A DNA stretch of 45,801 nt, taken from the NCBI RefSeq assembly GCF_002005105.1, contig NZ_MSCV01000045.1:1-45801 (forward strand). Reading direction: 5' to 3'. This document shows positions 28,071 through 37,997 of the stretch, piece by piece (the stretch's first letter is position 1; each line of letters starts with the position of its first letter). A program made the translations under genes and the position numbers. Origin of the DNA: Methylocaldum sp. 14B. GTDB taxonomy: Bacteria; Pseudomonadota; Gammaproteobacteria; Methylococcales; Methylococcaceae. The notes under the pieces were generated by a model. The model was given only the letters and a program-made list of their open reading frames with translations. It was not told the DNA's origin and ran no database searches.

Positions 28071-29813
28071 ATGCCTTACTACCCGGTTAAAAAGAAAATC
28101 GTCCCCCGCGGATCGGATCAACTTCCCGCTCGAGCCTTTTCCCATCTCCCGCCGCTGCTGCAACGCATTTACACCGCGCGCCGGCTGATCGTCGCCGAGG
28201 AACTGGACCGCTCGCTGGCAAAACTCCCCTCGCCCTGGCTGTTGAGCGGCATGGAAGCCATGGCCGATCAACTGGCGGAGGCAATCCGGAAGAATCAGCG
28301 CATTCTCGTCATCGCCGATTACGACACCGACGGCGCCACCGGCTGCGCGGTGGCCGTCCGGGGACTGAGGTTGCTCGGCGCGGAGCGAGTCTCTTATCTC
28401 GTACCCAACCGTTTCGAATACGGCTACGGTCTGACGCCGGAGATCGTCGCGATGACCGCCCAAAGTACTCCGGACGTTCTCCTGACCGTCGACAACGGCA
28501 TCTCCAGCCTGGAAGGCACGGCGGCGGCGAAAGCCCGCGGCATGCGGGTCTTCATCACCGATCATCACCTGCCGGGGTCGGAGCTTCCCGGCGCGGACGC
28601 CATCGTCAACCCGAATCTGGCCGGCGATCCTTTCCCGAGCAAATATCTGGCCGGCGTCGGCGTGATGTTTTATGTTCTTTCCGCGGTGCGAATCCGACTT
28701 CGAGCCGCCGGCCATTTCGCTCGAACCGGTGCCGAAGAGCCGAATCTCGCGCAACTGCTGGACTTGGTGGCTCTGGGCACGGTCGCCGACGTGGTGACGC
28801 TGGATCACGTCAACCGCATCCTGGTTCATCAGGGACTTCAGCGCATCCGCTCGGGACAAGCCCACGCAGGATTGCTGGCGCTGCTGGAGGTTTCCGGGCG
28901 CAATTCACGCATCATCACGGCAGCCGACCTCGGCTTCGCCGTCGCGCCCCGGCTCAACGCCGCCGGCCGGCTCGAAGACATGACTCTCGGCATCGAGTGC
29001 CTGCTGACCGACGATGCCGATGCCGCCCGCGCCATGGCCGTCCGGCTCGACCAGCTGAACCGGGATCGGCGCGAGATCGAGGAACAGATGAAGCTCGACG
29101 CGCTCGCTCATCTCGAAGACCTCGATACCTCCTTGGCGACTAAGCCGGGACTTTGCTTGTTCGACGATTCCTGGCATCAGGGCGTGGTCGGCATACTGGC
29201 ATCCCGGATCAAGGACCGCGTGAATCGGCCGGTGATTGCTTTCGCCCGTACCGACGGCGACGAGATCAAAGGCTCCGCGCGCTCGATTCCGGGCGTGCAC
29301 ATCCGCGACGTCCTGAGCGATATCGCGACGCGCTGCCCGAACCTGCTGCGGAAATTCGGCGGACACGCGATGGCCGCGGGCCTGAGTCTCCACCGGGACG
29401 ACCTGGCGCACTTCACCGAGTTGTTCGAGGAAGAAGTGGCTCGCCATTTGGCCGACCTGGACCTCGACCACGCGATACACAGCGACGGGCCGCTCGAAGC
29501 CCACGAAATGGCGCTGGAAGTTGCCGAACTGCTGCGCCAAGCGGGCCCCTGGGGCCAAGGCTTTCCCGAACCCTTGTTCGACGGCGAATTCGACGTGGCG
29601 CAAAGCCGCATCGTCGGAGACCGCCATCTCAAATTTCTCCTCAAGATCCCGAACTCGGACAAGCTGATCGACGGTATTGCCTTTTTCGTCGACGAACCAG
29701 CCGATTGGCTGGCCTGCCGACGCCTTCGAGCCGTCTATCGGCTCGATATCAATGAATTTCGCGACGGCCGAAACGTCCAATTACGTATGGAGTACATGGA
29801 AGGTCGCGACTAA
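28071..29813 (+). CDS. recJ: Single-stranded-DNA-specific 5'-3' exonuclease RecJ
   Basis: RecJ degrades single-stranded DNA in recombination and mismatch repair. The 580-residue product has the DHH phosphoesterase motifs: DYDTDG (83-88), TVDNGISS, DHHLPG (164-169), a DHHA1 domain with the nucleic-acid-binding GSARSIPGVHI and FGGHAMAAGLS, and a C-terminal OB-like domain. I chose ATG 28071 (MPYYPVKKKIVPRG); upstream in-frame codons fall inside the palindromic repeat. Confidence 0.95.
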   Translation: MPYYPVKKKIVPRGSDQLPARAFSHLPPLLQRIYTARRLIVAEELDRSLAKLPSPWLLSGMEAMADQLAEAIRKNQRILVIADYDTDGATGCAVAVRGLRLLGAERVSYLVPNRFEYGYGLTPEIVAMTAQSTPDVLLTVDNGISSLEGTAAAKARGMRVFITDHHLPGSELPGADAIVNPNLAGDPFPSKYLAGVGVMFYVLSAVRIRLRAAGHFARTGAEEPNLAQLLDLVALGTVADVVTLDHVNRILVHQGLQRIRSGQAHAGLLALLEVSGRNSRIITAADLGFAVAPRLNAAGRLEDMTLGIECLLTDDADAARAMAVRLDQLNRDRREIEEQMKLDALAHLEDLDTSLATKPGLCLFDDSWHQGVVGILASRIKDRVNRPVIAFARTDGDEIKGSARSIPGVHIRDVLSDIATRCPNLLRKFGGHAMAAGLSLHRDDLAHFTELFEEEVARHLADLDLDHAIHSDGPLEAHEMALEVAELLRQAGPWGQGFPEPLFDGEFDVAQSRIVGDRHLKFLLKIPNSDKLIDGIAFFVDEPADWLACRRLRAVYRLDINEFRDGRNVQLRMEYMEGRD

Positions 29814-29998
29814 AGCGACGTTTGCGATTGGGAAGCGGCGAAACCTGAGTACGGCACAGCCTCTCCCACGGGTTCACCGAAACGGGAGTCTTTCAAGGGA
29901 GTTCATGAGTCGGATACGGATATCCGCGGCCGAATTCTCGGCTTCGCGTCGGCTTTCGCCATGTACGGCTTCAAGCCCGCTTTTGCGAGATTATTGTC

Positions 29999-30403
29999 AT
30001 GTCGCACGGTCCGACAACCTGGATGTGGGCGCAAGCCTGCGAACTGCTGGAACAGGCGGAGCGGCTCCATCGGCGCTTCTTTCAAGTCCATAGACTTATC
30101 GCCTCCCGGCCGACGTGGGAACCGCCCGTCGACATCATCGAAACCCGCGATGCGATCACCATCACGGTCGTATTGCCGGGTGTGCCTCCGGAAGCCATCG
30201 ATGTCGCCGTAACCGAGGACCTAGTCGTCATATCCGGCGAAAGGTCCTTGAAGATCGCCCCGGATAGCGCCGTCATCCATCGCCTGGAAATACCTTACGG
30301 CCGCTTCGAGCGGCGCATCCAATTGCCGCCTTGGCGATTGCGTCCCGGTGACCCGATTTACGCAAACGGCTGTCTGACCATTCCTCTTTTTAAGACGGAT
30401 TGA
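29999..30403 (+). CDS. Hsp20-family small heat-shock protein
   Basis: A 134-residue ATP-independent holdase chaperone. After an N-terminal arm (MSHGPTTWMWAQACELLEQAERL) comes an alpha-crystallin domain (about 40-130) with PPVDIIETRDAITITVVLPGV, VISGERS, the FERRIQLP stretch and the terminal YANGCLTIPL. It lies 8 bases upstream of lon in the same direction, so chaperone and protease are probably co-expressed in stress. No sigma-32 promoter could be assigned in 29814-29998. Confidence 0.9.
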   Translation: MSHGPTTWMWAQACELLEQAERLHRRFFQVHRLIASRPTWEPPVDIIETRDAITITVVLPGVPPEAIDVAVTEDLVVISGERSLKIAPDSAVIHRLEIPYGRFERRIQLPPWRLRPGDPIYANGCLTIPLFKTD

Positions 30404-30411
30404 TTGCCGCC

Positions 30412-32775
30412 ATGAAAACCGAACAACGATCAGACAAACACTCCGAGTCCGCTGTAATCCTACCTCCGGATACCATCGCGATCATTCCGGTGCGGAATAT
30501 CGTGCTTTTCCCGGGCGTCATCGTTCCCATCAGCGTCGGGCGGGAACCCTCCATTGCCGCGGCCCAGTATGCGCTTCGCCGGGACACCTCGGTCGGAATC
30601 CTGCTGCAGCGGGACCCCAAAGTAGACGTACCCGAGCCGGACGAACTTTATACGGTCGGCACCCAGGCCGCCATCCTGCGCTACGTGACCGGGCCGGAAG
30701 GCTCGCACAACATCGTCTGCCAGGGAGAGCAACGCTTTCGTATCCTCGAATTCCTGGACGGGTATCCGTTTCTCGCAGCCCGCATCGAGCCGATCAAGGA
30801 ACAAGAGATCGAAACGCCCGCCATCGAGGCCCGTCTGCTGCAATTGAAGAACCAAGTGGCCGAAGTACTGGCGCTGCTCCCTCAGGCCCCGCCGGAATTG
30901 TTGAACGCCGTTCAACAGGTATCCTCGGCACACACGCTGGCCGACCTGGTGGCTTCGTTCATGGATTTGGCGATCGCCGAAAAGCAGGAAATCCTTGAGA
31001 CGATGGACGCTCAGACACGGCTCGACAAAATCTCGAACCTTCTTCGCCATCGCATTCAGGTCCTCCGCATCTCCAAGGAAATCAGCGACCAGACCAAACA
31101 AACCATGGATGAGCGCCAGCGCGAATTCCTGCTTCGCGAACAGCTCAAGACGATTCAAAAGCAACTGGGCGAAACCGACGAACGCACCGAGGAAATCGGC
31201 GAACTGTACGAAGCCATTGCCAAGGCGAAAATGCCCGAAGAGGCCGAAAATCAGGCGATGAAGGAGCTGAAGCGGCTGGAACGGATGCCCGAGGCGAGCG
31301 CCGAGCACTCCATGGTGCGCAGCTATCTGGAATGGCTGGTCGAACTGCCCTGGTCGGTGGAGACCGAGGACCGCCTGGATGTCGCCGAGGCGCGGCAGGT
31401 CCTGGATGAAGATCACTACGGCCTCGAAAAGATCAAAAAGCGGATTCTCGAATATCTCGCGGTACGCAAACTGAATCCTGCGGGAAAAAGCCCGATCCTC
31501 TGTTTCGTCGGGCCGCCGGGCGTCGGCAAGACCTCACTGGGGCAAAGCATCGCCCGGGCCACCGGCCGCAAATTCGTACGGGTCAGCCTGGGCGGGGTTC
31601 ACGACGAGGCCGAAATCCGGGGACACAGGCGAACCTATATCGGCGCCTTGCCCGGCAACATCATCCAGGCCATCCGTAAGGCCGGCGCGCGCAATTGCAT
31701 CATGATGCTGGACGAAATCGACAAGCTCGGCGCCAGCTTCCACGGAGATCCCTCCGCGGCCCTGCTGGAAGTGCTCGATCCCGAGCAGAACAGCACCTTC
31801 CGCGACAACTATCTCGCGGTTCCGTTCGACCTCAGCCACGTCATGTTCATCAGCACGGCGAACATGCTCGACACGATTCCCGGTCCCTTGCGCGACCGCA
31901 TGGAAGTGATCCACCTGCCCGGCTACACGACCGAAGAAAAGCTTCAGATCGCCCGGCGTTATCTCGTTTCCAAGCAGGCCGAAGCTTGCGGCCTGGACCC
32001 CGATCAATGCGAGATCACCGACGAGGCGCTCACCGCCATCATCCGCGACTATACCCGCGAAGCCGGCGTAAGAAACCTGGAACGGGAAATCGGCGCCGTG
32101 TTCCGCCATGCCGCCGTCCGCATCGCCGAAGGCGAAATCGAGCGCCTGACGGTGACCCCCGAGCTTCTGCCGACCATTCTGGGCCCGCGGCGCTTCGAAA
32201 GCGAAGTCGCGATGCGCACCAGCGTGCCCGGCGTCGCCACCGGCCTCGCCTGGACCCCGGTGGGCGGCGACATTCTCTTCATCGAAGCCAGCCGCGCTCC
32301 CGGCACCGGCAAACTGACGCTGACCGGACAACTGGGCGATGTCATGAAGGAAAGCGCCCAGGCCGCCCTGAGTCTTGCCAAGGCCCGCTGCGCCGATCTC
32401 GGCATCCAGCCCGAAGTATTCGAAAAAAGCGACATCCACATCCACGTCCCCGCGGGAGCCACGCCCAAAGACGGCCCCAGCGCCGGGGTCGCCATCTTCG
32501 TCGCCCTGGTCTCCCTGCTCACCCAAAAGGCGGTCCGCAACGACACCGCCATGACCGGCGAAATCAGCCTGCGCGGCCTGGTCCTGCCGGTCGGCGGCAT
32601 CAAAGAAAAGGTGCTCGCCGCCCTCGCCGCCGGCATCACCCGTGTCCTCCTGCCGGCCCGCAATCAAAAGGAACTGGAGGAAATCCCCGCCGAAGCAAAG
32701 GAGAAACTGCAATTCATCTGGCTGGAACAGGTGGAGGACGCGCTGAAGGAAACACTGGGCGGGTTTAATGGCTGA
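30412..32775 (+). CDS. lon: ATP-dependent protease Lon (LonA type)
   Basis: Classical hexameric AAA+ serine protease for misfolded and regulatory proteins. The 787-residue product has the Lon N-domain (IIPVRNIVLFPGVIVPISVGR), Walker A GPPGVGKT (367-374), Walker B IMMLDEIDKLG and the protease domain with Ser 690 (KDGPSAGVAIF) and Lys 733 (GGIKEKVLAAL); the 43-residue spacing equals E. coli Lon. ATG 30412 lies just after the hsp20 stop; a TTG at 30400 is an unlikely alternative. This is the second Lon-type protease of the window and clearly a different subfamily from 20112-22466. Confidence 0.96.
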   Translation: MKTEQRSDKHSESAVILPPDTIAIIPVRNIVLFPGVIVPISVGREPSIAAAQYALRRDTSVGILLQRDPKVDVPEPDELYTVGTQAAILRYVTGPEGSHNIVCQGEQRFRILEFLDGYPFLAARIEPIKEQEIETPAIEARLLQLKNQVAEVLALLPQAPPELLNAVQQVSSAHTLADLVASFMDLAIAEKQEILETMDAQTRLDKISNLLRHRIQVLRISKEISDQTKQTMDERQREFLLREQLKTIQKQLGETDERTEEIGELYEAIAKAKMPEEAENQAMKELKRLERMPEASAEHSMVRSYLEWLVELPWSVETEDRLDVAEARQVLDEDHYGLEKIKKRILEYLAVRKLNPAGKSPILCFVGPPGVGKTSLGQSIARATGRKFVRVSLGGVHDEAEIRGHRRTYIGALPGNIIQAIRKAGARNCIMMLDEIDKLGASFHGDPSAALLEVLDPEQNSTFRDNYLAVPFDLSHVMFISTANMLDTIPGPLRDRMEVIHLPGYTTEEKLQIARRYLVSKQAEACGLDPDQCEITDEALTAIIRDYTREAGVRNLEREIGAVFRHAAVRIAEGEIERLTVTPELLPTILGPRRFESEVAMRTSVPGVATGLAWTPVGGDILFIEASRAPGTGKLTLTGQLGDVMKESAQAALSLAKARCADLGIQPEVFEKSDIHIHVPAGATPKDGPSAGVAIFVALVSLLTQKAVRNDTAMTGEISLRGLVLPVGGIKEKVLAALAAGITRVLLPARNQKELEEIPAEAKEKLQFIWLEQVEDALKETLGGFNG

Positions 32776-33422
32776 GCATACCGATCCATGCGATCGCCCA
32801 AGTAAAGGAAGCTATGAACAAGTGGATTCCGTTCATGGTTCGACAAGCTCACCACGAACGGAATCAATACGTTACCGTTCGTCCTGAGCCTGTCGAAGGA
32901 CTTAATCAGAGCTTCCTAAAGTTACTGAGCGTAGACAACGTTGGCAGCTCGTAGGATGTGCTGAACGCAGTGACAAATCGGCAGGATTGATGAAAAACAT
33001 CCTTGTTTTTCACCCTCGCGGGTGCTCCGCGTCCCAATCCTCTCCCGGAGGATTGGTGCCGATTTGCACGGTAGTCCGCCCGAGGGGTGCCGAACAGGGA
33101 TTGTCCGGCATGAGCCGCATCATTCGCGATGCCGAGACGACGATTTGTGTAGAAACCCTCTTCCCTCCGGGAGAGGGTGCCGGCAGACCAGGCGAGGACA
33201 ACTCGCCCGATAACTCAATCGAATGAGCGGACCGACATCCCATCGATATTTCAAACGCCCACCTCCCACCCCCCCCCCGCTCCAGCGTCTCGTTCCGATA
33301 CATAACGTAAGCATCCACTTACAACAATTTCAGCCTTTTCTGACATAAAGCGACTCTTACAGCATCATCTGCTGAGCCACTACCCGTGCTATAACGTTCG
33401 CGTTACACATGGGAGATGAGCG
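32776..33422. other. Intergenic region with repeats upstream of the cas operon
   Basis: About 650 bases with no supported gene. It holds an inverted repeat at 32835-32901, a segment at about 33005-33060 related to 23.17 kb, a hairpin at 33157-33180 (ACCCTCT..AGAGGGT), and a run of ten C at 33269-33278. The last 100 bases are AT-richer and should contain the cas3 promoter; TATAAC at 33390-33395 could be a -10 element but no good -35 matches it. Confidence 0.6.
32835..32901. repeat. Inverted repeat GGTTCGACAAGCTCA family
   Basis: Left arm GGTTCGACAAGCTCACCACG (from 32837) and right arm CGTCCTGAGCCTGTCGAAGG (to 32899), followed or preceded by CGTTCG, are imperfect reverse complements over about 25 bases. 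Such TTCGACAGGCTCAGGACGAAC elements are common interspersed intergenic repeats in many proteobacterial genomes. It may end lon transcription. Confidence 0.75.
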
Positions 33423-36050
33423 ATGTCTGCTGATCGCGTTTATTGGAAATATTGGGGAAAAGCGCGCAAAGAAGGCGAAACCGGAACACCTTATCACCTG
33501 TTGCCGTATCACTGTTTGGATGTTGCAGCAGTGGCCTGCGCCTGGTGGGATGCGGACACGGCGATACGGCGCACCTTCACCGCATCCTTTAGTTATCCCG
33601 GATCAAATCAAAGCCAACTTCGCGCCTGGGTAATGTTTTTCGTTGCGCTGCATGACCTCGGCAAGTTCGACCTGCGATTTCAACTAAAAGCGCCCGAAGC
33701 ACTTGCCGCCGCATGGCGGCCTCTTGGCACAGAAGACCATGGATTGGCAGCAAGAGATATTGTCGGATTCGATCACGGATGGGCTGGACTGGCATGGGCG
33801 AATCGGGAATACCGCGGCTGGCTTAACTGCGAAGATGCCGACCGGGAAACCTGGCGTCAGTGGCAGCCTTGGCTCGCTGCCGTGACCGGACATCATGGTG
33901 ACTTCTTCGTGCCCGAGATGCCCGGTTTGGTGCTCGATACGGATGAAGCGCTCGTCGAGCACGACCAGAACGCGCGCAGGACCTTTGTGTCCTTATTGGC
34001 CCACCTATTTCTGGAGCCGGCGGGTTTGAGCCTGCAACAGCTTCCGCCGAATTGCTCGCCCGCTACGCAAGCATGGCTGGCCGGTTTCTGTTCGGTGTGC
34101 GACTGGATCGGTTCCAATGAGGTTTTCGAATACCGATCCGATCCCCATGCGGACTTAGCCGAGTACCTAGCGGCACGCATCCACAAAATTCAGGACGAAA
34201 ACCTGTTACATCGCTTCGGCTTACTGGGAAAAAGCGCTGATTACCGCGGGCTGGGCGCCTTGCTCCAGATGGGCGAATCCCCGCGCGGGGTACAGGTCGA
34301 GGTGGACAAGCTGCCGACCACCCCCGGATTGACCTTGATCGAAGCGCCGACTGGCAGCGGCAAAACCGAAGCCGCTCTCGCTTACGCTTGGCGGCTGTTG
34401 GATCAAGGCGTAGTGGATTCCATCGTCTTCGCACTTCCGACCCAAGCCACTGCGAACGCCATGCTGGCAAGGGCCGAAGCCTTCGCGGACCGGATATTCG
34501 GTACGGCAAACCTGGTCCTGGCTCACGGCAAGCGCGAGTTCAACAAAACCTTCCGGCGACTCGCGGAGAGCGGTCGGCGTACGTCGGCGCAAGGCAAAAC
34601 CGAGGCCGCCGTGCAATGCGCCGCGTGGCTGGCCAGCAGCCGTAAGCGCGTGTTTCTCGGACAACTCGGCGTTTGCACGGTGGATCAGGTGCTGCTGTCC
34701 GTGCTTCCTGTGCGGCACAAATTCGTGCGCGGCTTCGGGTTGAACAAATCCGTGCTTATCGTGGACGAGGTCCATGCCTACGACGCCTACATGCATGGAC
34801 TGCTGGGGGAGGCGCTGCGCCGCCAGAAAGCCACCGGCGGCAGTGCTGTCTTGTTGTCCGCCACGTTACCTGCCGGCGTTCGCGCCAAGTTGTTGGAAGC
34901 TTGGGATTCCGATTGTGCAGAAGCCGCGCCGTATCCGGCCCTGTGGCATGTCGCCGAGGACGCCCCCATTTGTCTGACCGTACCGGACGATCAGCGTCCC
35001 GCTGAACGTGAAGTCGCCTTCGAATGCTTGAAGCTGCCCGGCGCCTTTCCAAACGAGGCACTGCTCGACCGTATCGTGGCTGCGGCTGAAGCAGGGGCAC
35101 GAGTGGTGATAGTCATGAATCTGGTGGACGACGCCCAAAGGCTTGCCCGCCAGCTACGCGACAAGACCGAGTTGGAGGTGGATGTCTTCCATGCCCGCTA
35201 CCGTTTCACCGACCGGCAACAAAAGGAGCAAGCCGTACTCCGGCACTATGGCCGCAACGCAGCGTGCGGAAAAGGACGCATCCTCGTCGCCACGCAGGTG
35301 GTGGAACAAAGCCTCGATCTGGATTTCGACTGGATGCTGACACAGATTTGCCCGGTGGATTTGCTGTTCCAGCGCTTGGGCCGTCTGCACCGCCACCAGC
35401 GCGATGATCGCCCTGCGGGATTCGAATCGCCGCGCTGCACGGTGATTTCGGTTGAAGGCGAGGACTACGGATTACACAAGCTGATTTATGGAAATGCGCG
35501 GGTTCTGTGGCGAACCGAGCAGCTATTGTCGGGAACCGACCGAATCGTCTTTCCCGAAGCTTATCGGCGTTGGATAAGAGAGGTCTATTCGGCCAACGTT
35601 TGGGACGATGAACCCGATCTTGTCTATGCTGATTATTTGGGCTGGAAGGACGACCAAGCCAGACGCGAAGCAGAGGCCAAGCGATTGACTACCATGACCG
35701 TCAGCGCCTTCCGAGATGAAGACAACATCGTCACCGGGCTTACCCGCGACGGCGAAACGAGCCTGACCGTGCTGCCTCTCCAATCGGATGGCCGCCTGCT
35801 GGATGGTCAAGCATTGAACACTCTGAACGAATGGGACCTCGCCGAAACGCTCAACCTCAACGCCGTTCCCGTACCCGCCAGTTGGGAGAAACGGCTAAAG
35901 GACTGCCGGATGGAGCAGGACGGGGACTTGGCGGGCTATCGGCAACTGGAGATGACCGCCGACAGGCAAGGCGGCTGGACGGCGATGGGTGGGAAATTCC
36001 GTTATACGGAGGATTTTGGATTGGAAAGGTGCACCGATGAATCTGCTTGA
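33423..36050 (+). CDS. cas3: Type I-E CRISPR helicase-nuclease Cas3
   Basis: Recruited by target-bound Cascade to unwind and degrade DNA. The 875-residue protein has an N-terminal HD nuclease (His 25/30, HD at 77-78 in ALHDLGK, TGHHGD at about 156-161) and an SF2 helicase: APTGSGKT (about 307-314), IVDEVHAYD (about 446-454), LLSATLP (about 476), the VVEQSLDLDFD motif and QRLGRLHRH. All key residues are present, so it looks active. First gene of the cas operon; start ATG 33423 within a GGGAGATGAGCG context. It overlaps cas8e by 14 bases. Confidence 0.95.
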   Translation: MSADRVYWKYWGKARKEGETGTPYHLLPYHCLDVAAVACAWWDADTAIRRTFTASFSYPGSNQSQLRAWVMFFVALHDLGKFDLRFQLKAPEALAAAWRPLGTEDHGLAARDIVGFDHGWAGLAWANREYRGWLNCEDADRETWRQWQPWLAAVTGHHGDFFVPEMPGLVLDTDEALVEHDQNARRTFVSLLAHLFLEPAGLSLQQLPPNCSPATQAWLAGFCSVCDWIGSNEVFEYRSDPHADLAEYLAARIHKIQDENLLHRFGLLGKSADYRGLGALLQMGESPRGVQVEVDKLPTTPGLTLIEAPTGSGKTEAALAYAWRLLDQGVVDSIVFALPTQATANAMLARAEAFADRIFGTANLVLAHGKREFNKTFRRLAESGRRTSAQGKTEAAVQCAAWLASSRKRVFLGQLGVCTVDQVLLSVLPVRHKFVRGFGLNKSVLIVDEVHAYDAYMHGLLGEALRRQKATGGSAVLLSATLPAGVRAKLLEAWDSDCAEAAPYPALWHVAEDAPICLTVPDDQRPAEREVAFECLKLPGAFPNEALLDRIVAAAEAGARVVIVMNLVDDAQRLARQLRDKTELEVDVFHARYRFTDRQQKEQAVLRHYGRNAACGKGRILVATQVVEQSLDLDFDWMLTQICPVDLLFQRLGRLHRHQRDDRPAGFESPRCTVISVEGEDYGLHKLIYGNARVLWRTEQLLSGTDRIVFPEAYRRWIREVYSANVWDDEPDLVYADYLGWKDDQARREAEAKRLTTMTVSAFRDEDNIVTGLTRDGETSLTVLPLQSDGRLLDGQALNTLNEWDLAETLNLNAVPVPASWEKRLKDCRMEQDGDLAGYRQLEMTADRQGGWTAMGGKFRYTEDFGLERCTDESA

Positions 36051-37545
36051 AGACCCTTGGATTCCCGTGCGTGCCGATGGCGGTACGGGCGCTTTCCAAC
36101 TGCTGACCTATCGGCAGCTACTTTGCGAACCCGGCAACTGGCAGGTGAGCTTGCCGCGTGACGATCTGGAGCTGGCCTGTGTGCAATTGCTGGTGTGCAT
36201 GACTCAGGTGATGTTCTTGCCGGAAAACGACGCTGTTTGGCGGAAGCGGTTGACTGAAGCTTTGACGCGTGAAGAGTTCACCGCCGGCACAGAACCGTGC
36301 CTGGATTGGTTCGATCTCGACCACCCGACCCAGCCTTTCATGCAATCACGAGGAGTGAGGGCCGCCGAGGACACGCCCATTCAGAAGCTGCTGATTGGCC
36401 TGCCGGAAGGAAACAACCACGCTTTCTTCAACGAGGCGGGCGAAGTGCGCCACCTATCGGTAACAGTGGCAGCAATTGCCCTGTTCAATCAGGCTACTAA
36501 TTGCCCCAGTTTCGGCGGCGGCTTCAAGGGCAGCCTACGTGGAGGCGCGCCAATCACCACACTGGTGAATGGCGAGAATTTGCGCGAAACCGTCTGGTGT
36601 AATGTACTCACACGCTCCCGTTTGGCTGCGCGCCAGATCGCCATGCCCGGATTGGATCGGGACCGTCCAACCTGGGTCGAGCCTATCCAGGAAAAAGCCA
36701 CCATTCCCTGGAACACCATCGGTTTGGCGCGAGGCTTGTTTTGGCAGCCGGCGCGGGTGGAACTGGTGAGGTCCATGGCCGCTGCACCTTGCGATGTGAT
36801 GGGCGGCGCGCCCACATTGGGATACGTGGGATTTCGCAAGGAGAAATTCAACTTTACCGTGGAGGGAGTGTGGCCCCACCCTCATGGCGCAATAACCATG
36901 ACCTTGAAAAAAGGCGCGCTTGAACAAAAGTTCGCCAGCTTCACGACCACCGCGCCGGCATGGACCCAGCTCTCCGAATTCGTCGTGCCCAAAGGCGTCA
37001 ATGATCCCGGAGCCAAAGAGGGCTCCATTCCCGCAGGACCGGTTACACAAGCCAGCGAGCTAGGCGAAAGCGGTTTACACCTGCTCGTTGGCGGCTATCG
37101 CACCAATCAAGCTTCCGTGTTGGAACGGCGCCACGAAATGATGAGCCTGGCCCGAGGCTGGCGGGATGACAAAAGCCGCCTGCCCAAATTGGTCGAAATG
37201 GGCAAAGAGGCAAAAAAAGCCTTGCGCGGCAAGCTCTATTTCGCCGTTCAGGGCAATAAAGACAAAGGGCTTAAAGGTATTGGCGCGGCCATCCACGAAA
37301 CCGCCGAGAAACTGTTTTACGCCCGAACCGAAAGTCTGATCCACGAAACCTTTTCCAATGAACTCACGTTCAAGCAGTGGGCCACCGCCCGCAAGGCTTT
37401 TGTCCAGGAATTGGCCGGCCATTGCCGCGCAATTTTTGAGGAGCTGACTGCACCTTATGCGATGAAACCGGAGTTGATTCCGGTTATCGCCTGGGCGCGG
37501 CGCAGCCTGAATTTCGATCTTACCAAGCTGATGGAGGATGCATGA
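36037..37545 (+). CDS. cas8e: Cascade large subunit Cas8e (Cse1/CasA)
   Basis: Recognises the PAM and recruits Cas3. The 502-residue product begins MNLLEDPWIPVRADGG, the Cse1 signature, and contains CLDWFDLDHPTQPFMQ, the NHAFFNE region, FNQATNCPSFGGGFKGSLRGG and a C-terminal four-helix bundle. ATG 36037 lies inside the end of cas3; a longer frame from 35989 would run through cas3 coding sequence. The 3' end overlaps cas11 by 4 bases. Confidence 0.95.
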   Translation: MNLLEDPWIPVRADGGTGAFQLLTYRQLLCEPGNWQVSLPRDDLELACVQLLVCMTQVMFLPENDAVWRKRLTEALTREEFTAGTEPCLDWFDLDHPTQPFMQSRGVRAAEDTPIQKLLIGLPEGNNHAFFNEAGEVRHLSVTVAAIALFNQATNCPSFGGGFKGSLRGGAPITTLVNGENLRETVWCNVLTRSRLAARQIAMPGLDRDRPTWVEPIQEKATIPWNTIGLARGLFWQPARVELVRSMAAAPCDVMGGAPTLGYVGFRKEKFNFTVEGVWPHPHGAITMTLKKGALEQKFASFTTTAPAWTQLSEFVVPKGVNDPGAKEGSIPAGPVTQASELGESGLHLLVGGYRTNQASVLERRHEMMSLARGWRDDKSRLPKLVEMGKEAKKALRGKLYFAVQGNKDKGLKGIGAAIHETAEKLFYARTESLIHETFSNELTFKQWATARKAFVQELAGHCRAIFEELTAPYAMKPELIPVIAWARRSLNFDLTKLMEDA

Positions 37546-37997
37546 CTGCCGAATTGCCGGATTTTGTCGCGCTGAAAATGCACTACGACGACGAGAGCTT
37601 TCCGACCGGCGCACGTGCCGAGCTGCGCCGTGCTGCCGAACCGGATGATGTGGCGTTGACCCCGGCGCTCTACCGCTTATTCCCCGGCGAGCGGCCGAGC
37701 GACCGCCACTTACGTGTCGCCTATCTCCTGCCCTATGCCAAACACGCGGCTAAAGCCAAGTCGTTGGGTGCGCAACTGGCGGAAGCCAAGGTGGCGGAAG
37801 CACGGGTTCTGCAAGTGGCCCGCGCTCATGAACCGCTCGATGTGGTCCAGTTACGTCGCCTCTTGATGCAGGTTGAAGCCGCAGTGGACTGGTCGGCGTT
37901 CGGCCCGATGGTGTGGTTTTGGAACGAACGAGCCAAACGTCAGCTCATCGAGGATTTCTATATCGCCCGTTTTTCCCCCGTCACAGGAGCTAAATAA
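37542..37997 (+). CDS. cse2: Cascade small subunit Cas11 (Cse2/CasB)
   Basis: Forms the Cascade belly that stabilises the R-loop. A 151-residue helical, basic protein with GARAELRRAAEPDDVALTPALYRLFP, the Cse2 signature, and a C-terminal RRLLMQVEAAVDWSAFG. ATGA overlap with cas8e upstream and one-base overlap with cas7e downstream. Confidence 0.92.
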   Translation: MTAELPDFVALKMHYDDESFPTGARAELRRAAEPDDVALTPALYRLFPGERPSDRHLRVAYLLPYAKHAAKAKSLGAQLAEAKVAEARVLQVARAHEPLDVVQLRRLLMQVEAAVDWSAFGPMVWFWNERAKRQLIEDFYIARFSPVTGAK

